Source: Leishmania infantum JPCM5
Lineage: Eukaryota > Euglenozoa > Kinetoplastea > Trypanosomatida > Trypanosomatidae
Direction: 5' to 3'
Length of the DNA: 64,000 bases
NCBI RefSeq assembly: GCF_000002875.2
Contig: NC_009406.2
Coordinates: 537,785 to 601,784 of the forward strand
Shown: piece by piece, positions 40,044 through 51,555 of the stretch
Position numbering within the stretch: the stretch's first letter is position 1
How the letters are laid out: the number at the start of each line of letters is the position of its first letter
Translations under genes and position numbers: made by a program
Notes under the pieces: model-generated
What the model saw: only the letters and a program-made list of their open reading frames with translations
The model's database searches: none
Told to the model about the DNA's origin: nothing

Positions 40044-40731
40044 GGGGTTGTGCTTGTTTTATTATCATGCTTGCGTGGAGGTACCTGCCCTCCGTGTAGG
40101 GAGAAGCGTTTCAGCTGTCATCAAGGAGACAGTTCTGACCCCCCCCCCTGGACGGGGCTAGGAGAACAGTCTCTGCACTGTGCATACTGGGCGCTCTCTC
40201 TCACATGCATGAGGGAAAACAAACATCGACTCGCAACTACAACGTACCTCTTTTTTATTGCTTAGCAAGGGAATAACTCAGTCTTGTCGCAGCCATAATT
40301 CGAGACGCTAAGCTAGCTGTGTGCCACGTACGTGCCCTTAATGCGCGCGCGGCTCTTGGTGCAGTCGATTTCACGCAGAGAAAGATGGATAAGACAGATG
40401 CTACCCTGCTGCAGTCGTTATGCGGCGCATGAAAAGATTTATGTAGACGTCTTGTCTTCCTCGCTCTTAGCTCAGTCATTCTCGCTTTTCTTTTTCTACG
40501 CTGAGGCTTGTGCTTGTGTGTGTCTGTGTGGATATATGTGTTTCTCTCTACATTTGTACTCTCTACGCCACCATAACACACTCCCATCGATCACCCTTTC
40601 ACCGAAGCCGTCGCCATCAACACACAGGAGTGTCTCTATAGGCTTTCACAGCGAAAACGAATCTCTTTCCTTTTTTCCCCTCATCCTCTTCCGCGAAACT
40701 GAAGCGATTCTCTCCGTTGCTGCGCCGCGGG
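40044..40731 (+). other. Intergenic ahead of alanyl-tRNA synthetase
   Basis: No gene is visible. A CT-rich tract at 40,662-40,690 is followed by an AG at about 40,702-40,703, a plausible trans-splice acceptor some 30 bases before the ATG. Confidence 0.5.
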
Positions 40732-43620
40732 ATGTCGTTCACCGAGTGGCCTGTGAGTAGGGTTCGCCAGGAGTTCGTCGACTACTTCAAGAAGCAGGGC
40801 CACACATTTGTGCCCAGCAGCCCTGTCTGCCCGCACGATGACCCGACCCTGCTGTTCATCAATGCCGGCATGAATCAGTTCAAGGCGCTCTTTTTGGGGA
40901 CCGCTGACCCCAACACTGACTTTGGCCGTCTGAAGCGCGCTGCCAACTCGCAGATGTGCATTCGCGCTGGTGGCAAGCACAACGACTTGGAGGATGTCGG
41001 TCGCGACACGTACCACCATACCTTTTTCGAGATGCTAGGATCATGGTCCTTTGGCGACTACTTCAAGAAAGAGGCCATCCAGTGGGCCTGGGAGCTCCTG
41101 ACAGAGGTGTACAAGCTGCCTAAGGATCAGCTCTACGTGACCTACTTTGAGGGGGACGAAAATAACGGACTGGACCCGGATCTGGAGGCGAAGGAGCTGT
41201 GGGGCCAGTTTCTCCCAGAGAGCCAGATCGTCCCCGGCAACGCCAAGGACAACTTTTGGGAGATGGGTGACACTGGCCCGTGCGGTCCGTGCTCGGAGGT
41301 TCACTTTGACCGTATCGGTGGACGCAACGCTGCTAGCCTCGTCAACAAGGACGATCCGATGGTGGTGGAGATCTGGAATCTGGTGTTTATGCAGTTCGAG
41401 CGTCGCGCTGGTGGCTCCCTCACCCCGCTGCCGCAGAAGCACATAGACACCGGCATGGGTCTGGAGCGCCTCACTTCTATTCTGCAGGGTGTCAAGTCCA
41501 ACTATGACACAGATGCGTGGATTCCTCTCTTTGAGGCCATCCAGACTGCGACCGGCTACCCCAAATCGTACGCGGAGATCCGCAACGACCCCGACAGCGA
41601 TGCCTTGGTGGCCTACCGCGTTGTCGCCGACCACATTCGCTGCCTGACGTCTGCCGTGGGCGATGGCGTCATGCCCGACTCCGTCGGCCGCGGCTTCGTG
41701 CTGCGTCGAATTATCCGCCGCGCTGTGCGCTACGGTGTGCAGTTCCTCGGTGCCAAGCCTGGCTTCTTCACGCAGCTGGTCGACAGTGTGTGCACCTCCT
41801 TGGGCCCATTCTTCCCGCACCTGAAGGAACCTCGCAATATCCAGCGCATCAAGACGGTGCTGGCAGACGAGGAGCAGTCGTTCGCCAAGACATGGGAGAT
41901 GGGGCTGAAGCATTTCAACCACGCCGTGAATGAGTGTCGAGCAAACAACTCTAAGGTGATTAGCGGCTCCGAGGCTTTTGTGCTTCACGACCGGTACGGG
42001 TTCCCGGTGGATCTGACGTGCCTGCTGGCTGAGAAGGACGGCATGACGGTGGACCTGGAGGGCTTCAACGCGGAGATGAAGGAGAGCAAGGTTAGCGCAG
42101 GTCGTGTGGCGGCCACCAAGACCTTCATTGACGCGTACCAGCTCGAGGAGCTCAAGACACGCGGTATTCCGCAGACCGATGACGCCGCGAAGTATGTCTG
42201 GGAGGACTCCACCGGCGACTTACTCGCTATCTTTGACAAGAAGAACAGCAAGTTCATCTCTCTTCTGGAGCCTGGCAACGACCTTGGAGCCGAGGGGGTC
42301 GGTATCATCCTGAGCACCACGAACTTTTACGCCGAGTCTGGCGGGCAGGTGTACGACACCGGCCGCCTGGTCGCGGCTAGCGACAGTGTTTTCGAGGTGA
42401 AGAAAGTGTACAACGTGGCCGGCTACGTGGTGCATGTGGGCAACCTTAGCAAGGACTCTGCCTCCTCGATCCCCTCGTCCGCGGTGGTGCAGCTGCAGGT
42501 GGACTACGAGCGCCGCCTGCCGATCGCGGCAAACCATACCACGACGCACCAGCTGAACTGGGTACTGCGCCGTGTGCTGGGGGAGAAACCGGACAACTTC
42601 ACAGAGGTGCAGCAGAAGGGCTCCCTCGTGACGGACGAGATGCTCCGCTTCGATTTCAGCTATAACACAAAGCTGTCGAACGAGGACCTTGTGCGCGTGG
42701 AGCGGCTACTGAACGAGAAGATCCAGGCGGGCCTGCCCGTCTACCGCGAGGAGGTGCCGCTGGAGGCTGCTAGCAAGATCAACGGTCTTCGCCATATGTT
42801 TGGCGAGAAGTACCCCGACCCCGTCAGCGTCATCTCCATCGGCACCCCAATCAACGAAATGCTGGCGAACCCCGAGAAAGAGGAGTGGCGTGATTACGCC
42901 GTCGAGTTCTGCGGCGGCACGCACCTGAAAAACCTCAAGGAAGCCGAAAAGGCGGTGATAATCTCAGAGGAGGCCCTCATGAAGGGCGTGCGCCGCGTGG
43001 TCGTGGCCACCAAGTCGGAGGCTGACAAGGTCATCAAGGCTGGAGCTGTTCTGAAGGGACAATACGATGAGCTGATGAAAAAGGAGGCGACGGCGACCAG
43101 CGTCAAGGCGCTTTCAGTGCTGAACAAGAAGGTAGGTGACAGCTGTATTCCGCTGGTGCTCAAGAACGAGATGCGCGACAACATCGACGCGGCCATCAAG
43201 CGGATGAACGCGACCCTCAAGTCGCAGGCTGCAGAGGCAAGGGATAAAGCTGCAGAAGCAGGCAAGGCCCTCGGTGCGTCGTATGACGCTGCCGCCGCGC
43301 CATTCCTCGTACACCAGATGACCGAATTCGGCGCGGAGCGTGAGGCACTGCAGGCGTTTTCCGACGGCTTCACCAGCACCGTGAGCGGACCGGTCGGCGT
43401 CTTCCTCATCGGCAGCGACGACGAGAAGGCGCTCGCGATTGTGTCCATGCCGGCCGCTTTTGTGGAGAGGAAGATGAGCGCTGTCGCGTGGGCCAAGTCC
43501 TCCATTGGCAAGGGTGGCGGTAAGCCCAACGCCGCTCAGTCCGGCCTCCCCGCCAAGGACGTCGCTGCGGCTGCGGCGAAGGCCATGGAAGAAGCAGAGA
43601 GGATGAAGGCGTCTCTGTAG
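40732..43620 (+). CDS. Alanyl-tRNA synthetase
   Basis: The frame encodes 962 residues from MSFTEWPVSRVRQEF (ATG at 40732); the five in-frame codons before it contain no ATG. The class II catalytic domain begins RQEFVDYFKKQGH and includes FINAGMNQFK and HHTFFEMLGSWSFGDYFK. The middle domain binds tRNA. The editing domain has the metal-binding set HTTTH near 601-605 and CGGTH near 727-731. The C-terminal C-Ala domain carries a GKGGGKPNAAQSG motif. It charges tRNA-Ala and clears mischarged Ser/Gly. No clear mitochondrial presequence is visible, so supply of the mitochondrial enzyme or charged tRNA must come by another route. Confidence 0.97.
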   Translation: MSFTEWPVSRVRQEFVDYFKKQGHTFVPSSPVCPHDDPTLLFINAGMNQFKALFLGTADPNTDFGRLKRAANSQMCIRAGGKHNDLEDVGRDTYHHTFFEMLGSWSFGDYFKKEAIQWAWELLTEVYKLPKDQLYVTYFEGDENNGLDPDLEAKELWGQFLPESQIVPGNAKDNFWEMGDTGPCGPCSEVHFDRIGGRNAASLVNKDDPMVVEIWNLVFMQFERRAGGSLTPLPQKHIDTGMGLERLTSILQGVKSNYDTDAWIPLFEAIQTATGYPKSYAEIRNDPDSDALVAYRVVADHIRCLTSAVGDGVMPDSVGRGFVLRRIIRRAVRYGVQFLGAKPGFFTQLVDSVCTSLGPFFPHLKEPRNIQRIKTVLADEEQSFAKTWEMGLKHFNHAVNECRANNSKVISGSEAFVLHDRYGFPVDLTCLLAEKDGMTVDLEGFNAEMKESKVSAGRVAATKTFIDAYQLEELKTRGIPQTDDAAKYVWEDSTGDLLAIFDKKNSKFISLLEPGNDLGAEGVGIILSTTNFYAESGGQVYDTGRLVAASDSVFEVKKVYNVAGYVVHVGNLSKDSASSIPSSAVVQLQVDYERRLPIAANHTTTHQLNWVLRRVLGEKPDNFTEVQQKGSLVTDEMLRFDFSYNTKLSNEDLVRVERLLNEKIQAGLPVYREEVPLEAASKINGLRHMFGEKYPDPVSVISIGTPINEMLANPEKEEWRDYAVEFCGGTHLKNLKEAEKAVIISEEALMKGVRRVVVATKSEADKVIKAGAVLKGQYDELMKKEATATSVKALSVLNKKVGDSCIPLVLKNEMRDNIDAAIKRMNATLKSQAAEARDKAAEAGKALGASYDAAAAPFLVHQMTEFGAEREALQAFSDGFTSTVSGPVGVFLIGSDDEKALAIVSMPAAFVERKMSAVAWAKSSIGKGGGKPNAAQSGLPAKDVAAAAAKAMEEAERMKASL

Positions 43621-45712
43621 AGCGACATGGATGCTTTCCGTGCTGATAAATAAGTGCTCACGCCGTTCTTGGCACCGCGACAGTCCACGACGCCAGTGCG
43701 CTGGTGAGGAGAAGCACCTTGGCTGTGTGTGTTCATGCCCGCTTTGAGCGTTCTCTCCCAATAATATAACGATTTGCGCGCGCGAGACAGGAGACATGCA
43801 TGTGCGCTCCTTTACATTTTCACAAACACACGCACACGCACACGCACGCATTTTTTCCTCTTCGGGGTCTCTCTTCCATCGAATGCATCAAGGGACGCGA
43901 GCCAAGTCGGGAGGGGAGCACATCAGCTGTTGGGGTTGGGCGCCTAAGCACACTCTCTTTTTTTTTTTTGCACCGTTGCTGTCGTTGTTCTCGATCCACC
44001 CATTTCTCCATCTGAATACCTTTTCTTGTTCCCAAATCTCTGACGAACGTTCTCCATCAAAGTGATCGAATCGAGAAGGTGTGTGGGTGTGAGGCACCCA
44101 CACCCGCACCCACACGTGCACACCCATACACTCGTAAGCAAACGGAGAACCACGTGCGTGGTGTGTTTCTGCGTGTGCACGTGTATGTGGATGTGTATGT
44201 GAGAGAGGGCGTCTATATATGCGCGCGTCTGCGGCGAGCTAATTTTGAGGCGGAGAATTCCGTAAGGAGTGCCATTCCAGAGGAACGCAAACAGAGAGGA
44301 GCGAACACACACAAAGGCGATGCCCTCTACCATAAAAGCGGCGGTGCAGTGTCAAGCGTGCACACGTTCGAGGCATTACCAGAGGGCTAGGGAGGTACGA
44401 TGCGGCTGTGCACCCATTGCCAAGCTTCATTTGTTGTCTCCAACCCAGGGCCTTCCCTCCTCCCTCTCTCTCCGGCTGGCGCGATGGCATGTGCAAATGA
44501 CTCACAGGCTCGTGGTGTGATGGCTGCATCACATTACGTTGCATCCCTATCCTCATACGCGTAGTATGCTTTCTTCGTGTGGTACCGTAGCGAGGGAGCC
44601 CCTCAGGCTGCTCATGGTCGTTTTTGTGCGATGTGCTGCGGGGATCAATAGGGGCGAGACGCCCAACCAAGGTGTCTTTTCAGCACGACTCGTCACCTCG
44701 CGTGCGTCTCGTCACCCGCCAAGTCCTTTCATCTTCTCTTCTTCGCATCGCCCTCTCTTTTGCCCCTCCTGATGGAACGCCGGCGCCGTGCTACCGGGTG
44801 CCTCGCTTTGGCATTGCGGATCTTCTCTTTGCCTCCTGTGTTTTCCGCTCACGCACTATGTTGACGGGGAAGCGAGGTGAGGAGGTACGACGCTTATCTT
44901 TCTAGTCAACAGCGGTACCGGTGCCTCTTCATCACCCTCGATTCCGTGAATAGGGAGTCGACCCACCTCTGTCATCACCACTAACAGCACACACCTCCGC
45001 AGAGGGTATAGCTTTAAGCAAGTACACACACACACACACAATTACCACACGCAGTGCTCCATCGTACGTTGTCTCCATTTTTTCAGTTTATTTTTTTGTT
45101 GACGTGCTCAACAGCGTCGTCGGCTCTGCTCGTGTCTTTTCTCTTTCCTGTCAAGCCTTTCTGTGCGCCGTCTCGTTCTGTTTTCCCTTTCTCCCCCTGT
45201 CTCTATCCACCACTCTCCCCAAAAAGCGCTCCGAGGCACTGGCAGGTATCGTGTGTGTCTCCCCGTCTTAGGCGAAACTTGCGTGTGCGTATCACCAACC
45301 AGCGCACCACTTATTAGCGTGTGTGGCGCCGGATGTCTCGTATCTTCTACAGAGGCAGAGCACGAAGCAGAATAGAGAACGGCAGAGAGAGAAAAAAGAG
45401 GGGGAGGGGCAGTTGCTGTCTTCACAGTGTATATGCTGTTCTAACGCGCAGACGTGTGCACACACGAACACAAAAAGGCGCACACCTACGTAATCACCGT
45501 GCTGAGGTTGCAGCAGCGAGTCACAGTTGTTTCCTTTGCAGTGTTAGCTGTTGGGCCCCACCACACGACCCACCCACGCATACAATCAAACGCTTCGATA
45601 GCACACTGCCGTTCCTTTTCTGAACTCCCTCGGCTCATCCGTTGGGGAGGACTGCGCAGTAGGACAGAGACCCCACACCTTAGTCGCGCAAGTAGATTGC
45701 CCTCGCGGCGCT
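43621..45712 (+). other. Intergenic between AlaRS and C2-like gene 2
   Basis: About 2.1 kb with no gene. It contains CA/GT microsatellites (for example 45,025-45,040), a T-run at about 43,961-43,970 and pyrimidine-rich segments near 45,070-45,230. It is probably a long AlaRS 3' UTR followed by the processing signals of the next gene. Confidence 0.55.
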
Positions 45713-47563
45713 ATGTCTGTATCCGCGTCCTCCTCGAGGGCCGCCGCTGCGTCGTCTGTAACCCTCGATGCCACGGCTACCCCACACACCACCGACGCTG
45801 CGAAGGAGACGTTCAAGCTTCTGGTGTGGCGTCTCGTTCTGGTTGACACAGCCGAAGACAGCTCGCAGTGGTCTTCGCGGGCGAAGCAGCAGTGGGGCGG
45901 CGGCAAGCCCCTCTTCGTGTCCGTTAGTAACAAATTCAAGGAGCATGGCAGCACCTCGTCGCAGAAGCTGGTGTTTGGTAATCCACAGCAGTCGCAGCAG
46001 CAGTCGTGGAGCGGGATCGAATGGCGAGAGAGCAATATTATACCAGTGCCGCTGGATGATGATCCTGTGCTGATGATCGAGGTTGGCGTGCTCCGGCATG
46101 GCAAGAAAAATGTGCTGGGGCTTGGTATAATCAACACGCAGTCGATGCTGGCGGAGAACCGCCAGTACACCAAGTTCACCGTTCATGTGCTGCCGACTCA
46201 CACTTCGATTGACGCCTTCACAGTGCACGCGGTGGCAGAGGTGGAGATCCACAGCAGCCTGCTCCACGAGTCACCCGATCTCAACTTCACCCCGCTAGAG
46301 TACAACTACGGGACCGTGCGAGTATCCACTGTGGACTTTTACTACCCGTCTTTCTTTCTCACGGGGACGGGTGAGTATATTGTCTCCAACGTGCTGTGCG
46401 CGATGAACATGACAGAGTTCAGCTCCCTGGCTATGCAGCTGGTTCCGTTGCACTCGGCTGCCAGCTACATTGCCACGGAGCCGTCTCAGGTGATTACGGT
46501 GCGGCCGCAGCAGCGCGTGTACTTTAGTGCTACCTGGAATCTGACTAACCGAGCCTGCATGAAGACGCTGGAAATGCAACTCAGGGTGAACGGCTCACAG
46601 AAGCCGTCGGCACCAGTTCTGATAAAGGTTCACAATCAGGTCCCACAGACGTCAGGCAACACAGACCTGCCCTTCCACTACTGGGTGAACACCACCTGCA
46701 TCACAAATCGACAAATGCTGCCGTCGCAGGAGTTACCCCTCATCCATGCCGTTCTTCCAGTGTACCGCTTTATTAGTCGCAGCGCCCCCATCAACCAAAC
46801 AGAGGGCATGATCGTGGCGTTCGACAAAGACAAGGGCGAGCATGTGCTGGTGCGAGCGAACGGCGTGCCAGTGACAATGGGCAAGCTTTACGGAACTGGC
46901 CATCATCAGCAACGACAATCGCCGCAGCGCCTGTCTTTGCAGAAAGCAGGCATCAGTGCCTCCGCGCTGAGCAGAGTGGAAAGTATGGACCTCAACGCTG
47001 TCAGCGACTTGACATCTCCGTTCGGCTTTGACACGAACGCCTCCTTCGTTGTGCGCGATAGCCGCGTCAGAAACCCATTCCCGTCGCGCGGGCCGCTGCT
47101 GAATCTCTCACAGAAGACGTGTTTGTGCACCATTGCTCTTGGGCTGATTCGCGGGTTTCCCATGGTGTACGAGGCCACCACCGGCCTGTCTCCATCCTTC
47201 CAAGTGAGTGTGACGCTGCTGGATCAGCGCGGGTGGCAGATTGTGCATGGTGAAACTCTCCCCAGCTACCATAGCGCCAGCGGCAGCCTGCGATGGGCGG
47301 AGCAGCTGGTCCTGCGGAAGTGGCCAGGAGCGACGTCGCAGCAATTTGTTCGCCTCAATCTGACCGAGGTGCGGCCCCGCGACGGGGACGAGACGCCGAT
47401 CGGCGCTGGTCTCATCTCCCTCCCCAGCATGCAGCGCCTATACACACAGAACCCGCTGAGCGTCGCCTTCTATGTGTACGAGACGTACTCCTTGTACGAT
47501 CAGCTGAACTCGTCATCCCTGTTAATGAAAGACGTCAACGTGATGTTCTCGGAGCTGCGCTGA
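45713..47563 (+). CDS. Hypothetical protein with C2-like domains, paralogue of the 35.1-kb gene
   Basis: The frame encodes 616 residues from MSVSASSSRAAAASS. After a 35-residue Ala/Ser/Thr leader, residues 36-330 align in segments with the protein at 35,077-36,570 (see that entry), without its disordered insert. A linker rich in Gln/Ser follows. The C-terminal 140 residues form a further beta-rich domain (TCLCTIALGLIRGFP, FQVSVTLLDQRGWQIVHGE, FVRLNLTEVRPRDGDE) that the paralogue lacks. There is no catalytic motif, signal sequence or membrane segment. I read it as a C2-like membrane- or protein-binding scaffold, but the family is unnamed to me. It sits 414 bp upstream of L14 copy B. Confidence 0.82.
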   Translation: MSVSASSSRAAAASSVTLDATATPHTTDAAKETFKLLVWRLVLVDTAEDSSQWSSRAKQQWGGGKPLFVSVSNKFKEHGSTSSQKLVFGNPQQSQQQSWSGIEWRESNIIPVPLDDDPVLMIEVGVLRHGKKNVLGLGIINTQSMLAENRQYTKFTVHVLPTHTSIDAFTVHAVAEVEIHSSLLHESPDLNFTPLEYNYGTVRVSTVDFYYPSFFLTGTGEYIVSNVLCAMNMTEFSSLAMQLVPLHSAASYIATEPSQVITVRPQQRVYFSATWNLTNRACMKTLEMQLRVNGSQKPSAPVLIKVHNQVPQTSGNTDLPFHYWVNTTCITNRQMLPSQELPLIHAVLPVYRFISRSAPINQTEGMIVAFDKDKGEHVLVRANGVPVTMGKLYGTGHHQQRQSPQRLSLQKAGISASALSRVESMDLNAVSDLTSPFGFDTNASFVVRDSRVRNPFPSRGPLLNLSQKTCLCTIALGLIRGFPMVYEATTGLSPSFQVSVTLLDQRGWQIVHGETLPSYHSASGSLRWAEQLVLRKWPGATSQQFVRLNLTEVRPRDGDETPIGAGLISLPSMQRLYTQNPLSVAFYVYETYSLYDQLNSSSLLMKDVNVMFSELR

Positions 47564-47977
47564 CAATAGAGACGTGCCTCTGCGCCGTGACGTCGTATTG
47601 CTTTCTTCCTCGCTCTTCGTTTTGTTTGCCCGAGATGGTCCACTGTGACACCCCGACAATCATGAGCACCACTCTCTCCCTCGCTCTACTTTGTTACTCC
47701 ACCATGGATGCCATTGTGCAACGCTGAGCCGTGCCAGCCCTACCTCAGCGCGTATGGTAGTGTGCCTGCTTCTCCGTCTTGACGTCAGCAGGCGCAGCAT
47801 CTGATGCTTCGCTGCCGACTCCTCTGCGTCGACTCGCCCGGTGCTCTGCCGCCTCGCTCTATCTCCCTCTCCTCCTCTGTGCTTCGCCTCCCCACTCACA
47901 CAAACACACACACTGACGCATACGCTGTCCCGCTCTCGCCTTTGCTGTCTTGTGCGCAGGGTATCGCATTGTGCATA
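47564..47977 (+). promoter_or_regulatory. Intergenic with L14 copy B acceptor
   Basis: Unique 3' UTR of C2-like gene 2 up to 47,771, then the block shared with copy A. The acceptor AG is at 47,958-47,959 after a CT-rich tract, mirroring copy A. Confidence 0.55.
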
Positions 47978-48539
47978 ATGGTCAAGTCCCACTACATCTG
48001 CGCGGGCCGCCTGGTGCGCATCCTGCGTGGCCCCCGCCAGGACCGCGTTGGTGTGATCGTCGACATTGTCGACGCGAACCGCGTGCTGGTGGAGAACCCG
48101 GAGGACGCGAAGATGTGGCGCCACGTGCAGAACCTGAAGAACGTGGAGCCGCTGAAGTACTGCGTGAGCGTCAGCCGCAACTGCAGCGCGAAGGCGCTGA
48201 AGGATGCGCTGGCCTCGTCGAAGGCGCTGGAGAAGTACGCGAAGACGCGCACTGCTGCGCGCGTGGAGGCGAAGAAGGCGTGCGCCGCGTCGACGGACTT
48301 CGAGCGCTACCAGCTGCGCGTTGCGCGCCGTTCTCGCGCGCACTGGGCGCGCAAGGTGTTCGACGAGAAGGACGCGAAGACGCCCGTGTCGTGGCACAAG
48401 GTTGCGCTGAAGAAGATGCAGAAGAAGGCCGCAAAGATGGACTCGACCGAGGGCGCTAAGAGGCGCATGCAGAAGGCGATCGCTGCCCGCAAGGCGAAAA
48501 AGTAAGGCCATACCCTCACTTCGCTTGTTTCGTGATTTT
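47772..48539 (+). repeat. Duplicated L14 block, copy B
   Basis: Partner of 37,971-38,738, with 767 of 768 bases the same by eye. Right of 48,539 this copy continues into an A-run, unlike copy A, so the 3' processing context differs between the two genes. Confidence 0.93.
47978..48505 (+). CDS. RPL14: Ribosomal protein eL14, copy B
   Basis: The frame encodes 175 residues, identical in protein and apparently in DNA to copy A at 38,177-38,704, with the same KOW-type N-terminal domain and basic C-terminus. Two identical copies separated by 9.8 kb is a common arrangement for ribosomal protein genes in Leishmania, where gene dosage replaces promoter control. The 3' flank diverges 34 bp after the stop, so the two mRNAs may be regulated differently. 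Confidence 0.95.
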   Translation: MVKSHYICAGRLVRILRGPRQDRVGVIVDIVDANRVLVENPEDAKMWRHVQNLKNVEPLKYCVSVSRNCSAKALKDALASSKALEKYAKTRTAARVEAKKACAASTDFERYQLRVARRSRAHWARKVFDEKDAKTPVSWHKVALKKMQKKAAKMDSTEGAKRRMQKAIAARKAKK

Positions 48540-51500
48540 ACTTTAAAAAAAAAACAGAACGCAATTCGGAAGGAGCAACCGTGATGGCGTTTTTTCGGTG
48601 GAACGGGCTAAAGCACAGATTCTGCACTGCGGAGTGACGCCGCAACCCTGACTGAGCCACCGGCAGCATGCGAAGGCCGTGCTCACCGAGCATAGTTCAG
48701 GTGCTGTTGGTCATGTTCTGATGCCGTAGCGCAGCCGGCCAGGCGGCCGCAGACTAAGCAGTGACGCTCGTAAAGCGCGTCAGGTTGTGGAGGGCTTTGT
48801 GTCTCCTTCCACCCACGATGTTGCGCACCCCTGCCTTCTCTTCCGCGAAGGCATCTGTCTGCATGATGATTGCCGCTCGTTTCGCGCCTGTGTTTCTCTC
48901 AGTCTGCACTGGTGCGTTCCACCTACTCTCGTTTCCCTCATCACTCTACGCCGTCCTCTCTGACTGTAGCCTCTACTTCTTTTACAGCTACTCCTCCGGG
49001 ACACACATACACACACACACGCATACACACGCGCATCACTCAACGCAAGCAATATACTAAGCGGAAAGACAAGCAAGCAGGCAAGAAAAGGGGAAACAAG
49101 GAGCAAGTCGACTGCAGCCCTCGGAACGCCCTCTTTTCTCTCTGCCCGTCGATCTTCTCCTTTCATACAGGTTGTGTAGAGGCGCAAATACCCGAGAGTT
49201 GGGCACAGAATGGGTCTATGCGCTCGTGAGCACACGTAAAGAGGGAGAAGTGCCGCCGTCGGTGTCCTCTCTTCATCTTATCCTTTTTTTTTGTTGTCCG
49301 AACGTCCTTTGCTCGCTCCGCCGTGCCTGCGTGCGTGTGTGTGCGAGAAACTACATCAGCGTCTTTTGGAGGGCAAGAGGCGATAGCGGGCCGGCCAAAC
49401 AAAGAAAACGAATGCAAATAAACAAATAAACATACCCGAAACTCCCCTCCACCTTTTCGATTTTTTTTTGTCGAGTGGCTTTGTTTTTCTTGCTACGCCG
49501 GTGTTCTTTTCATCCCTTCCCTTTCCCCTTCCTCCCCTCCCCTTTTTGTGTTGTTGCCTTCTCCACTCCTCCTCAGCACGCTAATCTCTCCTGCTTTCTC
49601 GTTTCATGGGTGAGCTTCCTTTTTCTCTTCGTGTTTCTTTCGTATTGGCCCTGAAGTGTTTTTTTTCTGTGAGCTCCCTCTTACCTCTCCCTCTCTCGAC
49701 TCTGTGCGGCTTTTTAACCCTTCTCTCGCTTCTGTCTGTTTGTCGTTCCACAACTTTCCCCTTCGCTCCTCCCTGTCGCTTCCGCCGCTGCTACTCCGAC
49801 TTGTCTTTCCGTGCCTTCTAGTCTTACTCCCGTTTTTCCAGCGCTTTTCTCGTTTTCCTTCGTCAGGCCTCAGTCCATAGCTCTACCCTGCCTGCGCGTG
49901 CTTCTACGTGTGCGAGCTCGAATAGCGTGCCGCAACATAATCTCACGATCAAATCAGTCCAGAGAAGAAAACGGGTTCCGACTGAAGAGGGCTCGTTGGG
50001 GAGAGAGGAAGGAGGGGGCTGTGACGCGTGGGCGTGTTTCTGCGTCTGTGTCTGCGCGCCTTCGATACTTTGAACGAGTAGGAAGTGAAAGGCCCAGAGC
50101 TACCCACACGAGGCGCACGAGGAAGCCCCGCAGAGCTGAACAAGTACACGGCTACGGGTCAATACCAAAAGAAGCAGAGTAGGAGAGGGCGTTAGCAGAG
50201 TGTGCTCAAGGACGCGGGAGCGTTGTGCTGTAGAGTCCTGACGCATAGCCCACGCGCATTTTCTAAGCTCCTCGGCTATGGCTTTTGAGGTAGCTTGCGT
50301 TGTCCACGCTGTTTCTCACTGCTCCACCACCTCCCACCCCCTTCTTTCACAGCACTCACACTTTTATCCACGCCGTGAGCTTGGGGTGTTCTTTTTTTCT
50401 TGTTTTTTTTTTCTTGTGTGTGCGTCGTGCAGTGACCACGCGTGCAGGCCCCAGCAACCTTTTTCGCCTCTACCCCACCACTGCCTTTTTTTTCCTTTGG
50501 TGCTGCACACATCTCCCCTTTAGTCCCCCCCCCCTGCAACCCCTATCTGCGAGTGTCAGTGCGTAAGGAGAGTTGCACCTGCGTCATTACCCACTTCTTC
50601 CACGTGTCTGCAGTAAAGTATAGGCATCGCAGCGGCGCATACACTTGCAGGCACTCCCTCCCCAAGTGGCGCGCAGGTGCTCGAGGGACTAAATCTAAAA
50701 CCGGAGAGGTCATCTCCCCTGCAATTGAAGCAGGATATACGAACCTGCTCTCCTCACCTTCTGCACCTCTTGCTTTTCCTTGTTTCGCATTTTTTTGCCT
50801 TTCCACTTTCGCGTGCGTGTACGCTTGTTTGTTTCTGCGCTCTTTTGGCTCTGTTTTAGTTTTTCGTTTTAGCCTTAATCGAGTTTCGGAGCTCGTTGTT
50901 GCGTGCGTGGCCAGTTGTCTTCCACGCCACCGCCCTCTTCCTCCTCGTCCCAAGACAATCCCTCTGTGCACTCTCCATACTCACACCGGCGACAGGGCAC
51001 GAGTCGAAGACGGCCAACGGCGAGAAGAGGACGGACACAAGTCTACGTCTGGCACACAAGCAAACAGCAGTGCCGGGCGCAAAGCGCAGACAAGCCAGCC
51101 GGTGCGACTCACGCCTGTTCTCCCCTCTTTCCGCACCCCGCGCACTGACGGAAAGCAACAACACCGAGGGAAACTCTTGCCTTTCGTTTTTTTTTTGTTC
51201 AATTCCATCGTAAATATCTATTTACTTGTTGTGGCTTATCTGGCTTTTGTGGTTTCTTCCGTGTTGACTGGGGCTTGCACCTAACCGCGCTCTGTTTCTT
51301 TCGTGCAGGCACTTTTTTGTTTTCTCGCCTTTTTCTGCCCTCCCCCCTCCTCCGCCTTTGCGTTTACCTCCCGTGGTGTTTCCTTCATGGGTTTGCTGGG
51401 TGCCATCTGCGTTCTCCCTTTGATCTTTATTTGTTTGTTGTCTGCGTTTTGCTGTGCTGCCTCTCCTGGAAGCCGCGCCACCGCCGCTTTCCCTTCGGTC

Positions 51501-51555
51501 TTTTTAGTGTGCCAGTTTCTTTATCCCTCCCCGTACTCCACGTCGGGGACTGACA
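48506..51555 (+). other. Long intergenic region after L14 copy B
   Basis: About 3 kb with no convincing gene. From 48,590 to 48,790 the composition is balanced and looks like old unique or repeat-derived sequence. From 49,250 on it is strongly pyrimidine-rich with T runs, a typical 5' region ahead of the next acceptor. Plus-strand frames in it are Phe/Ser/Leu low complexity. A CA microsatellite lies at 49,003-49,021. Confidence 0.55.

Noticed and set aside
48590..48790. Balanced-composition segment that might be another degenerate retroelement
   Set aside because: I could not align it convincingly to the SIDER-like copies or to the ingi-like fragments.
50442..51284. 280-codon plus-strand open frame
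   Set aside because: Pyrimidine-rich leader region of the 51,556 gene; low-complexity product without domain features.
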